From positions 10,739-24,484 of the forward strand of contig DHDG01000060.1 in the NCBI GenBank assembly GCA_002399265.1: a DNA stretch of 13,746 nucleotides. The letters are read 5' to 3'. Position numbers and translations under genes: made by a program. Within the stretch, counting starts at the first letter, position 1. Each line of letters begins with the position of its first letter. This document shows positions 1 through 6,869 of the stretch, one piece after another. Under the pieces are notes generated by a model, which saw only the letters and a program-made list of their open reading frames with translations, was not told the DNA's origin and made no database searches. Source of the DNA: Firmicutes bacterium UBA4882. Its GTDB lineage: Bacteria > Bacillota > UBA4882.

Positions 1-41
1 ACACGCATCCGCACGCATCTGCATCTGCACGCATCTGCTCG
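1..41. repeat. Degenerate decamer tandem repeat at window edge
   Basis: Read on the minus strand, this stretch is built from a decamer GC(A/G)GATGCGT: two copies of GCAGATGCGT separated by an extra GCAGAT, then GCGGATGCGT. On the plus strand GCACGCATCTGC occurs identically at 11-22 and 27-38. The array runs off the left edge, so its full length is unknown. It lies just downstream of the DUF4438 stop codon and does not look coding. It could be a small minisatellite produced by slippage. Confidence 0.55.
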
Positions 42-62
42 CTATGGGCATACGGTTTGTAC

Positions 63-947
63 TCAGGCTCTGCTACGACCAATCCCCAAATAAGCGGCGA
101 TGTTAGCGCCTGCCTCCACCACCGGCTCCAGCACCGGCTTAACGCTGGTCAGAACTGTTGTGACTCCGGGTCCGTGACCGGCCAACAGACAATCGGAATG
201 CACGACTACGCCAATGCTCATGGCACCGTTGCGATAACTGCGTCCGTAAGTGTTGTCTGCATCTTCCAAAGCCACAAGATCGCCCAGCTTGAGGCGATCA
301 AGCCCCAGTCGCTTTACTTCTTCTGGATCTTGAGTCGTGATGTCATAGTCGCCGGATGCCACATCCGAAGAACCGATCCCCGACCCCATCAATTTGCCGG
401 GTATTTTCGCAGCCACTGGTACCAGCAGGCGACCGCCCTTTTCCACCAACCCCAGCTTTTCCAGCAGATCCGGATCAATATTAAAGGCGGTTACATCGGG
501 ATAATCACAAAGCCGCAAACCTTGCCCGTAGGCTTTAATCAAAATTTTGTCGTCGATGGCCATTTTCTCGAGATCATCGTCGGCAAAATCAACCAGGACA
601 TGCTCAATGCCGCCGTGCGTACCAGTGACTGTTCCAAGGGCTCCTTTGGCATCTCCGGAAATGACGCGGGCTTTATTACCAACGCAGGCTAGAACATTTA
701 AGCCAGAATTCTTACCATCACGTCTGTTGTCTATGTTCGCCGCCATCGATACGCCCGGCTCCACATGATCGGCCGCCCAGCCACAGGCCGGATCCCCTAC
801 TTTAATATTATAGGTAATACCTCCCACGCCCGGGAGAATAAAAGGCCGGCCCTGATAATCGACTGAAAAACCATGAGATTTTACCGGCGGTGCGATACTT
901 CCCTGTATTGACTGCATGACCAGTTGTGCGCGGTTAGTTTTGATCAA
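63..947 (-). CDS. DUF4438 domain-containing protein
   Basis: The 294-residue product matches the DUF4438 family almost end to end. It shows the family-typical stretches LPGVGGITYNIKVGDPACGW, ADHVEPGVS, the glycine-rich SGDAKGALGTVTGTHGG, and LCDYPDV. The function of this family is not established, and I can assign no catalytic residues. There is no signal peptide or membrane segment, so a soluble cytoplasmic protein is expected. The start is a TTG preceded by AGGAGG with a 10-nt spacer; the first ATG is ten codons further in with no comparable site. The gene is divergent from the BMP-type nucleoside importer and shares a 224-bp control region with it, so a link to that importer's substrate is possible but is only inference. 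The length is close to full length for the family. Confidence 0.85.
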   Translation of the reverse strand: MIKTNRAQLVMQSIQGSIAPPVKSHGFSVDYQGRPFILPGVGGITYNIKVGDPACGWAADHVEPGVSMAANIDNRRDGKNSGLNVLACVGNKARVISGDAKGALGTVTGTHGGIEHVLVDFADDDLEKMAIDDKILIKAYGQGLRLCDYPDVTAFNIDPDLLEKLGLVEKGGRLLVPVAAKIPGKLMGSGIGSSDVASGDYDITTQDPEEVKRLGLDRLKLGDLVALEDADNTYGRSYRNGAMSIGVVVHSDCLLAGHGPGVTTVLTSVKPVLEPVVEAGANIAAYLGIGRSRA

Positions 948-972
948 AATTGTTACGCCTCCTGTACTTATT

Positions 973-996
973 TTAAAAATCTTTTCGACGAAGCAC
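973..996 (-). other. Possible leader peptide (7 codons)
   Basis: A tiny reading frame, GTG CTT CGT CGA AAA GAT TTT TAA (MLRRKDF), has a good GGAGG at 1005-1009 with an 8-nt spacer. It sits between the divergent promoter region and the DUF4438 start on the same strand. It may be a leader peptide or chance. No attenuator-like hairpin follows it before the TTG start, which weakens the case. Confidence 0.2.
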
Positions 997-1015
997 TATG
1001 TAATCCTCCAATTTT

Positions 1016-1025
1016 GATGATCATC
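1016..1025. promoter_or_regulatory. Perfect 10-bp palindrome in divergent control region
   Basis: GATGATCATC is a perfect palindrome in the 948-1171 gap between DUF4438 and the importer operon. A second imperfect dyad, ATCGA-6 nt-TCGAT, lies at about 1073-1088. Either could be an operator for a regulator controlling both directions. I found no convincing -35/-10 pair here. Ten-base palindromes do occur by chance. Confidence 0.25.
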
Positions 1026-1132
1026 TTCCTTGATATGGTGGCTTTACCTTAACAAATCTTTAATAAAACTTCATCGAAAGATATCGATTGGAAGGAAATT
1101 GCCGGAGCGTAGCGAATAATTCATAGGATCAT

Positions 1133-1161
1133 TGGGGTTAGCCCCATAAATTAAAAAGGAG
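1133..1161 (+). promoter_or_regulatory. Leader hairpin and ribosome binding site of BMP gene
   Basis: TGGGG-TTAG-CCCCA (1133-1146) forms a 5-bp hairpin a few bases before the AAAAAGGAG ribosome binding site, whose GGAG is at 1158-1161. The GTG start follows 10 nt later at 1172. The hairpin could modulate initiation or protect the message 5' end. I compared the leader from memory with purine, preQ1, glycine, c-di-GMP and guanidine riboswitch cores and saw no match. Confidence 0.35.
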
Positions 1162-1171
1162 TGTGTAAACA

Positions 1172-2236
1172 GTGTCCAACGACAAAAAGACCCTCTCCCC
1201 AATCCTGATAATTGCTGTATTGGTCATTGCTGTAGCTGCCATACTTTACTTTGTTTTCCTGCGCGGCGACAATGCCAACACCACCAGCGGCGAAACCCTT
1301 AAGTTCGCGATGGTGACCGATGTTGGCGGTCTTGGCGACCAATCGTTCAACGATTCCGCATACGAAGGCCTGAAGAAAGCTGAAGCAGAGCTCGGTGCTG
1401 AAATTCAAGTTATCGAGTCCAAAGCTATGGATCAGTACGAAACCAACTTGCGCAGTCTGGCCGATCAAGGCTTCGACATGATTTGGGGCGTCGGCTTCCT
1501 GATGACTGACGCTGTCAAAAACGTCGCTGAACAGTACCCTGACATCCATTTCGGCTTAATCGACGCTGCCTTTACTGACGCGGACGGCAATCCTTTAGTG
1601 TTACCGAATACCATGAACGTCCTCTTCAAAGAACATGAAGGTTCTTTCCTGGTAGGCGTAATTGCCGCACTGACCACCAAAACCAATGTCGTCGGTTTTG
1701 TCGGCGGTATGCAGTTCCCGTTGATCGAGAAATTTGAGGCTGGTTTCATTGCTGGCGTACGTGCCATCAACCCGGATATTAAAGTTCTTTCCGCTTACAC
1801 CGGTAAATTTGATGACCCAGCCAAAGGTAAAGAGCTGGCCCTCGCCCAGTTCGGACAGAATGCTGACGTTATTTTCCATGCTTCCGGCGCCTGCGGTATT
1901 GGCGTTATTGAAGCAGCCAAAGAAAAAGGTCTCTGGGCTATTGGCGTTGACTCCGACCAGAACCATCTCGCCCCCGAAAACGTGCTGACCAGCATGATGA
2001 AAAGTGTTGATGTCGGCGTATTCACCGGCTGTAAAGCAATCTATGATGACGCATTCGTCCCCGGTATTACCACACTGGGTCTGGCTGAGGCCGGCGTTGG
2101 CTATGCTCCGACAACTTCCAATAACGTGAATGCCGAAATCCTTGCCAAAGTTGACGAACTGGCCGCCAAGATTTCCGCTGGCGAAATTGTGGTTCCGGAA
2201 ATCCCCGCTGAAGCATCCGCTTTTGTGCTCGAGTAA
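1172..2236 (+). CDS. BMP/PnrA-family ABC transporter substrate-binding protein
   Basis: This is the extracytoplasmic receptor of the importer encoded by the next three genes. Members of the BMP/PnrA/NupN family bind purine or other nucleosides. The ligand-site signature MVTDVGGLGDQSFN is at residues 47-60, followed by a periplasmic-binding-protein fold with ASGACGIGV near 237-245 and the hinge-region GVDSDQ near 258. The length of 354 aa is normal. The odd feature is the N-terminus: residues 10-30 form one hydrophobic segment after a short charged stretch with two lysines, with no cysteine or lipobox. Most characterised members are lipoproteins, so this one is probably held by an uncleaved signal anchor. 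The start is GTG at 1172, set by AAAAAGGAG; no other start in this frame keeps the membrane segment. Ligand identity is inferred from family only. Confidence 0.92.
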   Translation: MSNDKKTLSPILIIAVLVIAVAAILYFVFLRGDNANTTSGETLKFAMVTDVGGLGDQSFNDSAYEGLKKAEAELGAEIQVIESKAMDQYETNLRSLADQGFDMIWGVGFLMTDAVKNVAEQYPDIHFGLIDAAFTDADGNPLVLPNTMNVLFKEHEGSFLVGVIAALTTKTNVVGFVGGMQFPLIEKFEAGFIAGVRAINPDIKVLSAYTGKFDDPAKGKELALAQFGQNADVIFHASGACGIGVIEAAKEKGLWAIGVDSDQNHLAPENVLTSMMKSVDVGVFTGCKAIYDDAFVPGITTLGLAEAGVGYAPTTSNNVNAEILAKVDELAAKISAGEIVVPEIPAEASAFVLE

Positions 2237-2258
2237 TATTTAGAACCGATTTGTCCTT

Positions 2259-2296
2259 GACTGGGTGCGCTCCTTTCAGGTCGCACCCAGTCTTTT
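2259..2296 (+). terminator. Intercistronic hairpin, partial terminator
   Basis: GACTGGGTGCG (2259-2269) pairs perfectly with CGCACCCAGTC (2282-2292) around a 12-nt loop, followed by TTTTAA. This is an 11-bp GC-rich stem with a short T-run between the binding-protein gene and the ATPase gene. Since the following genes have no obvious promoter of their own, it is likely a leaky terminator or message-stabilising hairpin. Either would raise binding-protein levels over the membrane components. Confidence 0.8.
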
Positions 2297-2328
2297 AATG
2301 ACGTGTGATTAGGAGGTGGCCTGCCGAA

Positions 2329-3855
2329 ATGACTGAAGTGGTCCTACGCATGACCGGCATCACCAAGCAATTCCCAGGTGTTTTAGCCAACAACAACGTT
2401 GATTTCGAACTCCGCAAAGGAGAAATTCATGCCCTGCTCGGAGAAAACGGTGCCGGCAAAACCACCCTCATGAAGATCCTGTACGGTTTGTACCAGGCCG
2501 ACGATGGCCAAATCGAACTTTTTGGCGAAAAGGCCACAGTTTTTTCCCCGAACGATGCCATTGGCCTGGGTATCGGCATGGTACACCAGCATTTCATGCT
2601 GATCCCTCAGTTTACCGTAGCTGAGAATATTGTTTTGGGACATGAACCCAAAAAGTTCATCCATCTTGACGTTGCCTCGGCTGCCAAAAAAGTTCAGGAA
2701 TTTTCGGAACGCTACGGTCTGAAAGTAGATCCCATGGCCAAGGTGGAAAACATCTCTGTCGGTATGCAGCAAAGAGTCGAAATTCTGAAAGCCTTGTATC
2801 ACGGCGCTGATATTCTGATTCTGGACGAACCGACTGCGGTTCTGACTCCGCAGGAAATCACCGATTTGACACAAACCATGCGGGAACTGGTCGCCCGCGG
2901 CAAGTCAATTGTATTCATCACACACAAGCTTAAAGAGGTAATCTCGATTGCCGATCGGGTTACCGTAATCAGGCGCGGTCTTGTGATAGGCACCCGTAAT
3001 GCTTCTGAAACCGATTCTAATGAACTGGCCAAAATGATGGTCGGCCGGGATGTTGAGCTGACAGTGCAAAAAACGCCAGCCACACCCGGAAAGGTCGTTT
3101 TAGATATACAGGATCTGCATGCTTTTAATAATCGCAAACTGCCTGCCCTGAGAGGGATTTCATTGCAGGTTAGAGCTGGGGAAATCCTCGGTATCGCCGG
3201 CGTAGAAGGCAACGGTCAGACCGAGCTGGCGGAAGTCCTAACCGGATTACGGAAAATTACAAGCGGTAGAATTCTTCTTAATGGTGCCGAAATCGGCGGC
3301 CTATCGCCGCGCAAAATTATCGAGAAAAACGTTTCCTATGTACCGGAAGACAGACAGCGTCGGGGATTAGTGCTTGATTTTTCGTTGGCAGAGAATATTG
3401 TCTTCAAAAACTTCTACCGCCCGCCTTTTGCGAAGGGTGTTAAGATACTGTGGGACAAAGTCCAGGATTATGCTCTCAAACTGATCGATGAGTTTGATAT
3501 TAGAACTCCCAATGAAAAGGTCCCAGTCGCATCATTGTCTGGCGGTAACCAGCAAAAAGTAATTTTGGCGCGCGAGTTAAGCAGTGACCCGGATTTGCTT
3601 GTGATTGCCCAGCCTACCCGCGGATTGGATGTCGGAGCAATCGAGTTCGTGCATAACCGCGTGGTGGAAGCACGCGATCAGGGTAAGGCTGTGCTGCTGA
3701 TTTCGCTGGAACTTGACGAAATCATGGCTCTGAGCGACCGTATTGCCGTCGTTTACGAGGGAGAAATTGTCGGCGAAATGCCTGCATCCGATGCTACCGA
3801 AGAACAGCTCGGTCTCCTGATGGCTGGTGCCATCCGTATGTCGGACGCGGTATGA
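2329..3855 (+). CDS. Nucleoside-type ABC importer ATPase with two NBDs
   Basis: This 508-residue cytoplasmic ATPase powers the importer, with two nucleotide-binding domains as in the NupO/RbsA/MglA group. NBD1 has Walker A GENGAGKT (38-45), Q-loop VHQHF (85-89), signature SVGMQQ (143-148), Walker B ILILDE (162-167) and H-loop His199. NBD2 has a degenerate Walker A GVEGNGQTE (291-299), signature LSGGNQQ (403-409) and Walker B LLVIAQPTRGLD, where Gln428 replaces the catalytic Glu; the H-loop His is also absent (LISLELDE). The asymmetry is normal for this subfamily. A longer reading frame opens with GTG at 2305, but AGGAGGTGG (2311-2319) lies inside that extension, so ATG 2329 is the start. The stop overlaps the frame of the next gene (ATGA at 3852-3855), which suggests translational coupling. 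Confidence 0.93.
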   Translation: MTEVVLRMTGITKQFPGVLANNNVDFELRKGEIHALLGENGAGKTTLMKILYGLYQADDGQIELFGEKATVFSPNDAIGLGIGMVHQHFMLIPQFTVAENIVLGHEPKKFIHLDVASAAKKVQEFSERYGLKVDPMAKVENISVGMQQRVEILKALYHGADILILDEPTAVLTPQEITDLTQTMRELVARGKSIVFITHKLKEVISIADRVTVIRRGLVIGTRNASETDSNELAKMMVGRDVELTVQKTPATPGKVVLDIQDLHAFNNRKLPALRGISLQVRAGEILGIAGVEGNGQTELAEVLTGLRKITSGRILLNGAEIGGLSPRKIIEKNVSYVPEDRQRRGLVLDFSLAENIVFKNFYRPPFAKGVKILWDKVQDYALKLIDEFDIRTPNEKVPVASLSGGNQQKVILARELSSDPDLLVIAQPTRGLDVGAIEFVHNRVVEARDQGKAVLLISLELDEIMALSDRIAVVYEGEIVGEMPASDATEEQLGLLMAGAIRMSDAV

Positions 3856-3869
3856 AAGGAGGGAGAACA

Positions 3870-5147
3870 ATGTTTGCCAGATTAAGACAACGCCTCGGTC
3901 CTGTCGGCTATCGCTTGTCAGTCGCCGGAGCCATAATCGCTGTCTACTTGCTGCTCTGCGTCCTGCTCAAGGGCGGTTTTGCATCCGGCTTGACATTCGC
4001 TTTGAATTCAGTGCTCTATATGCTCCCCTTTATCACATTCGGAGCCATTGTGGTCATTGCCGTCCGTGAGGGGTACCTCAAATCCCAGATCGGCACGCCC
4101 TTGCTGGCTTTGACCTTTGCGCTGATTGTTGGCGTAATTACAATTTTATGGGCTGAAAAAAACCCATTCAAAGCTTATGGCGCTTTGCTTGCAGGCTCTT
4201 TGGGCAGCTTGCAGGGCATTTCGGAAACGCTGGTAACCGCAACACCCTTAATTCTAACTGGTCTCGCAATTGCCTTTGCATTTCGCTGCGGTATGTTTAA
4301 TATCGGCGCTGAAGGCCAATTTATTATGGGTCAGATGGGTGCGGCCTGGGCAGGATTTACTTTTAAGGGACTTCCGATGATCCTGCATCTGCCTTTGACA
4401 CTGCTTTGCGGAACAATGGGCGGAGCACTCTGGGCATCGGTTCCCGGTTTCTTAAAAGCCAAACGCGGAGTTCATGAAGTAATTAACTCTATTATGATGA
4501 ATTATATTGCTTTGTATCTGACTCACAACTTAGTTACCGGGGTGCTGATGGCACCAGGCCAAATCCCGGTGACCCCCGCAATTGCAGATTCTGCCAAATT
4601 GTTTCGCTTTCTTACCTTTATAAATCCTACTTTCAGGGTCAATCTGGGTCTGGTCGTTGCTTTACTGGCCGCCTGGCTGGTCTATTTACTGTTATGGAAA
4701 ACGACTACCGGTTACGAAATTCGGGCGGTTGGTATTAACCCCCATGCCTCGCGTTACGCCGGCATCAACGTGTCAAAAAGTATTATGCTGGCAATGGTGA
4801 TTTCCGGTGCTTTGGCCGGTACATCAGGCGCGGTACATGTGATGGGCATCCAGCACAAATTTGTTGACGTTTTCAGTTTTATCGGTTACGGATTTGACGG
4901 AATGGCAGTTGCGCTTTTGGGCAACAACCATCCCGCAGGCGTGGTCATTGGCGCTCTCTTGTTTGGTGCCTTATCGGCCGGTTCTTCCCGCATGCAATTA
5001 GTTGCCGGTGTTCCCAAGCATATTGTCACAATCATCCAGGCCTTTATTGTCTTCTTTGTCGCCGCCGAGTTGATTATCAAAAAGCTTATTGCCCGTCGGG
5101 AAACTAAGAGTGAGTTTACCGAGGCAGAAAAGGAGGTTGCCGGTTAA
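3870..5147 (+). CDS. ABC importer permease, BPD_transp_2 family (NupP-like)
   Basis: One of two membrane subunits forming the channel of the nucleoside-type importer. It is a very hydrophobic 425-aa protein with the family signature GMFNIGAEGQ at residues 141-150 and KAKRGVHEVINSIMMN, the cytoplasmic coupling region. The usual N-terminus of NupP-like permeases corresponds to about residue 75 (IGTPLLALTF...WAEKNPFKAYGALL). Before it lie two extra hydrophobic segments, about 18-34 and 45-66, so the protein is longer than is typical for the family. The first in-frame ATG (3852) overlaps the ATPase stop, but GGAGG at 3858-3862 points to ATG 3870. The C-terminus is a charged tail rich in Lys and Glu. 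The stop TAA overlaps the next ATG (TAATG). Substrate is inferred from the neighbouring binding protein. Confidence 0.9.
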   Translation: MFARLRQRLGPVGYRLSVAGAIIAVYLLLCVLLKGGFASGLTFALNSVLYMLPFITFGAIVVIAVREGYLKSQIGTPLLALTFALIVGVITILWAEKNPFKAYGALLAGSLGSLQGISETLVTATPLILTGLAIAFAFRCGMFNIGAEGQFIMGQMGAAWAGFTFKGLPMILHLPLTLLCGTMGGALWASVPGFLKAKRGVHEVINSIMMNYIALYLTHNLVTGVLMAPGQIPVTPAIADSAKLFRFLTFINPTFRVNLGLVVALLAAWLVYLLLWKTTTGYEIRAVGINPHASRYAGINVSKSIMLAMVISGALAGTSGAVHVMGIQHKFVDVFSFIGYGFDGMAVALLGNNHPAGVVIGALLFGALSAGSSRMQLVAGVPKHIVTIIQAFIVFFVAAELIIKKLIARRETKSEFTEAEKEVAG

Positions 5148-6112
5148 TGGAGGAGATTCTGAAGAGTTTTGGCGAACTTCTTTCAACTCCGGGTCTATGG
5201 CTTTCAACGCTACGCATTGCCACTCCTTTGACGCTGGCAGCAATTGGCGGCGTCTTCTCCGAGCGGAGCGGGGTTGTCAACATCGGCCTGGAAGGCATCA
5301 TGCTTTTCGGAGCATTCTTTGGCGCAATAGTCTCAATGACCACCGGCAATCCTTGGATCGGTATGCTGGCAGGTGTATTGGCAGGAACACTTGTGTCATT
5401 GATTCACGCCGTAATATCGATTAAATACAGGGCTAATCAGACCATCAGCGGTGTGGCTATTAATATGCTGGCCCTTGGCGTGACTGGCTTTTTACTGCAA
5501 CGCATAGTTGGCCACCCTGGACAGACCCCGCCGGTGCCGAAACTGCCCGACTGGTCGCTGCCATTTCTGGAGGACATCCCGGTGATCGGCCCGACATTGT
5601 ATCAGATCATCGGCAAACACACTCCTACGGTATACATCGCCATTGTGTTAGTTTTTGTCTCACAGTATGTCTTGTTTAAAACGCCGCTGGGACTGCGCCT
5701 GCGTGCTGTCGGAGAACACCCGGAAGCAGCTGACACAGTTGGCATTAACGTCTTCGGTTATCGTTACTTGGGGGTACTGATTAGCGGTGTCATGGGTGGT
5801 TTGGCCGGAGTCACCCTTTCCATCGGCCTGCTATCCATTTTCCAAGAAAACATGACTGCTGGCAAAGGTTTTATCGCGCTGGCTGCTGTCATTTTCGGAA
5901 AGTGGACTCCGATAGGCGCTTTTGCGGCTGCGCTGCTGTTTGGTTTCGCAGATGCATTCCAAATGCTGGCCCAGTCTTTCGGACTGACTTTTATTCCTCT
6001 GGAAGTATGGCTCATGGCCCCGTATATTCTGACCATGCTGGCACTGGCCGGTGCTGTCGGACGTTCGGTCGCTCCAACGGCGAGCGGTGTTCCCTATGAA
6101 GGCAAGAAGTAA
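5147..6112 (+). CDS. ABC importer permease, BPD_transp_2 family (NupQ-like)
   Basis: Second membrane subunit of the importer, 321 aa, the normal size for the NupQ-like partner. The hallmark VVNIGLEG is at residues 43-50, preceded by ERSG, and the cytoplasmic loop LRLRAVGEHPEAADTVGINV is clear. About eight to ten hydrophobic segments are visible by eye. ATG 5147 overlaps the upstream stop by one base and has AGGAGG at 5131-5136 with a 10-nt spacer, so translation is probably coupled to the first permease. It is the last gene of the operon; a strong hairpin terminator follows 32 bp after the stop. The heterodimeric permease pair plus one double ATPase is the standard architecture of BMP-dependent nucleoside importers. 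Confidence 0.92.
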   Translation: MEEILKSFGELLSTPGLWLSTLRIATPLTLAAIGGVFSERSGVVNIGLEGIMLFGAFFGAIVSMTTGNPWIGMLAGVLAGTLVSLIHAVISIKYRANQTISGVAINMLALGVTGFLLQRIVGHPGQTPPVPKLPDWSLPFLEDIPVIGPTLYQIIGKHTPTVYIAIVLVFVSQYVLFKTPLGLRLRAVGEHPEAADTVGINVFGYRYLGVLISGVMGGLAGVTLSIGLLSIFQENMTAGKGFIALAAVIFGKWTPIGAFAAALLFGFADAFQMLAQSFGLTFIPLEVWLMAPYILTMLALAGAVGRSVAPTASGVPYEGKK

Positions 6113-6144
6113 CTGCAACGACGTCAAGTCATTAAAAGAGCATT

Positions 6145-6196
6145 AATCGAAAAAGGCATTATCTGAGGAGGATAATGCCTTTTCGATTACTTTTTT
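6145..6196. terminator. Long intrinsic terminator, probably bidirectional
   Basis: AATCGAAAAAGGCATTATC (6145-6163) pairs with GATAATGCCTTTTCGATT (6171-6188), leaving one bulged A and a 7-nt loop. ACTTTTTT follows on the plus strand. On the minus strand the stem itself ends in a T-rich arm followed by AATGCTCTTTT. It lies between the importer operon and the convergent flavin-reductase gene, so it probably terminates both transcripts. Confidence 0.85.
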
Positions 6197-6220
6197 ATGT
6201 ATCTGTTTCGACCTGCCTGC

Positions 6221-6796
6221 TTATCCGTTTGTATCAGGGTAAGGGAATTTGCGTGCCACATGCATGCCAGCAAAATGACTGGGGGTCACATAAACCAGTA
6301 GCGGTGCCGTGCCAAGTGCTGCTATGCCCTGGTCTGCCAAGGCCTCTTCTGAAACCGATGCCGCCACAACTTGTCCGATAAATAAGGCCGAGTTTTCGTA
6401 ATGCTTTACTTCAACAAGACGGCATTCCAGATGGGCGCGGCATTCCGCAATTAGTGGTGGACGAACCTGTTGCGCTTCCAGCAGGGACAGTCCGGATTCG
6501 TTAATATCCACACCAATTTCCTGCTCATAAGCTCCGCCAAGCATTGCGACTTGTTTGGCGATATCAGGGCCGGGGAAATTGATTACATACTCTTTCGTAG
6601 CAATCAAATTGCGATAAGTTCTCCCGGAGGTACAGCCGGACAAACTCACAAAGTCAGTGTCTCCAATGCGAGCAAAGTGCACCTTGGGCGCAGCACTGAC
6701 TTGCCCTTCCATATCAACACTTGTCACCACAGTCAAAGGAGTTACACGAAAAAAGTGGTTCCATACGTTCGCTTCCGGCAAAAAATCATGCTTCAT
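6221..6796 (-). CDS. Flavin reductase family / FMN-binding split-barrel protein
   Basis: The 191-residue product fits the flavin-reductase-like family: NHFFRVTPLTVVTSVD near the N-terminus, then SAAPKVHFARIG, and the GRTYRNL / YVINFPGP stretch that typically lines the flavin site. A C-terminal Pro-Leu-Leu-Val-Tyr segment is followed by HFAGMHVARKFPYP. Relatives bind FMN and reduce free flavin or act as small redox proteins; the donor here cannot be told. It is soluble, with no signal peptide. The start ATG has AAAGGGGGTG upstream with about 10 nt spacing. It lies 73 bp downstream of the lipid-kinase gene on the same strand, with no terminator evident between them, so co-transcription is likely. 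Family assignment is good; physiological role is open. Confidence 0.85.
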   Translation of the reverse strand: MKHDFLPEANVWNHFFRVTPLTVVTSVDMEGQVSAAPKVHFARIGDTDFVSLSGCTSGRTYRNLIATKEYVINFPGPDIAKQVAMLGGAYEQEIGVDINESGLSLLEAQQVRPPLIAECRAHLECRLVEVKHYENSALFIGQVVAASVSEEALADQGIAALGTAPLLVYVTPSHFAGMHVARKFPYPDTNG

Positions 6797-6869
6797 GTAG
6801 CGCTCACACCCCCTTTATTCTTGATACGCCATTTGGGCCCTTTTTTCCTGCTGCGCCATATTTATGTAT

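Noticed and set aside
1..41. CRISPR-like array at the left edge
   Set aside because: The units are 6-10 bases and contiguous, with no spacers of constant length.
57..692. Long plus-strand open frame (211 codons) opposite DUF4438
   Set aside because: It lies wholly antisense to a gene with clear family similarity, has no ribosome binding site, and its translation looks like non-coding sequence.
1005..1145. Purine or other known riboswitch before the importer operon
   Set aside because: No match to the conserved cores I know; only a 5-bp hairpin and small dyads are present.
2305..2328. Upstream GTG start for the ATPase
   Set aside because: The ribosome binding site AGGAGGTGG lies inside this extension, so translation must begin after it at ATG 2329.
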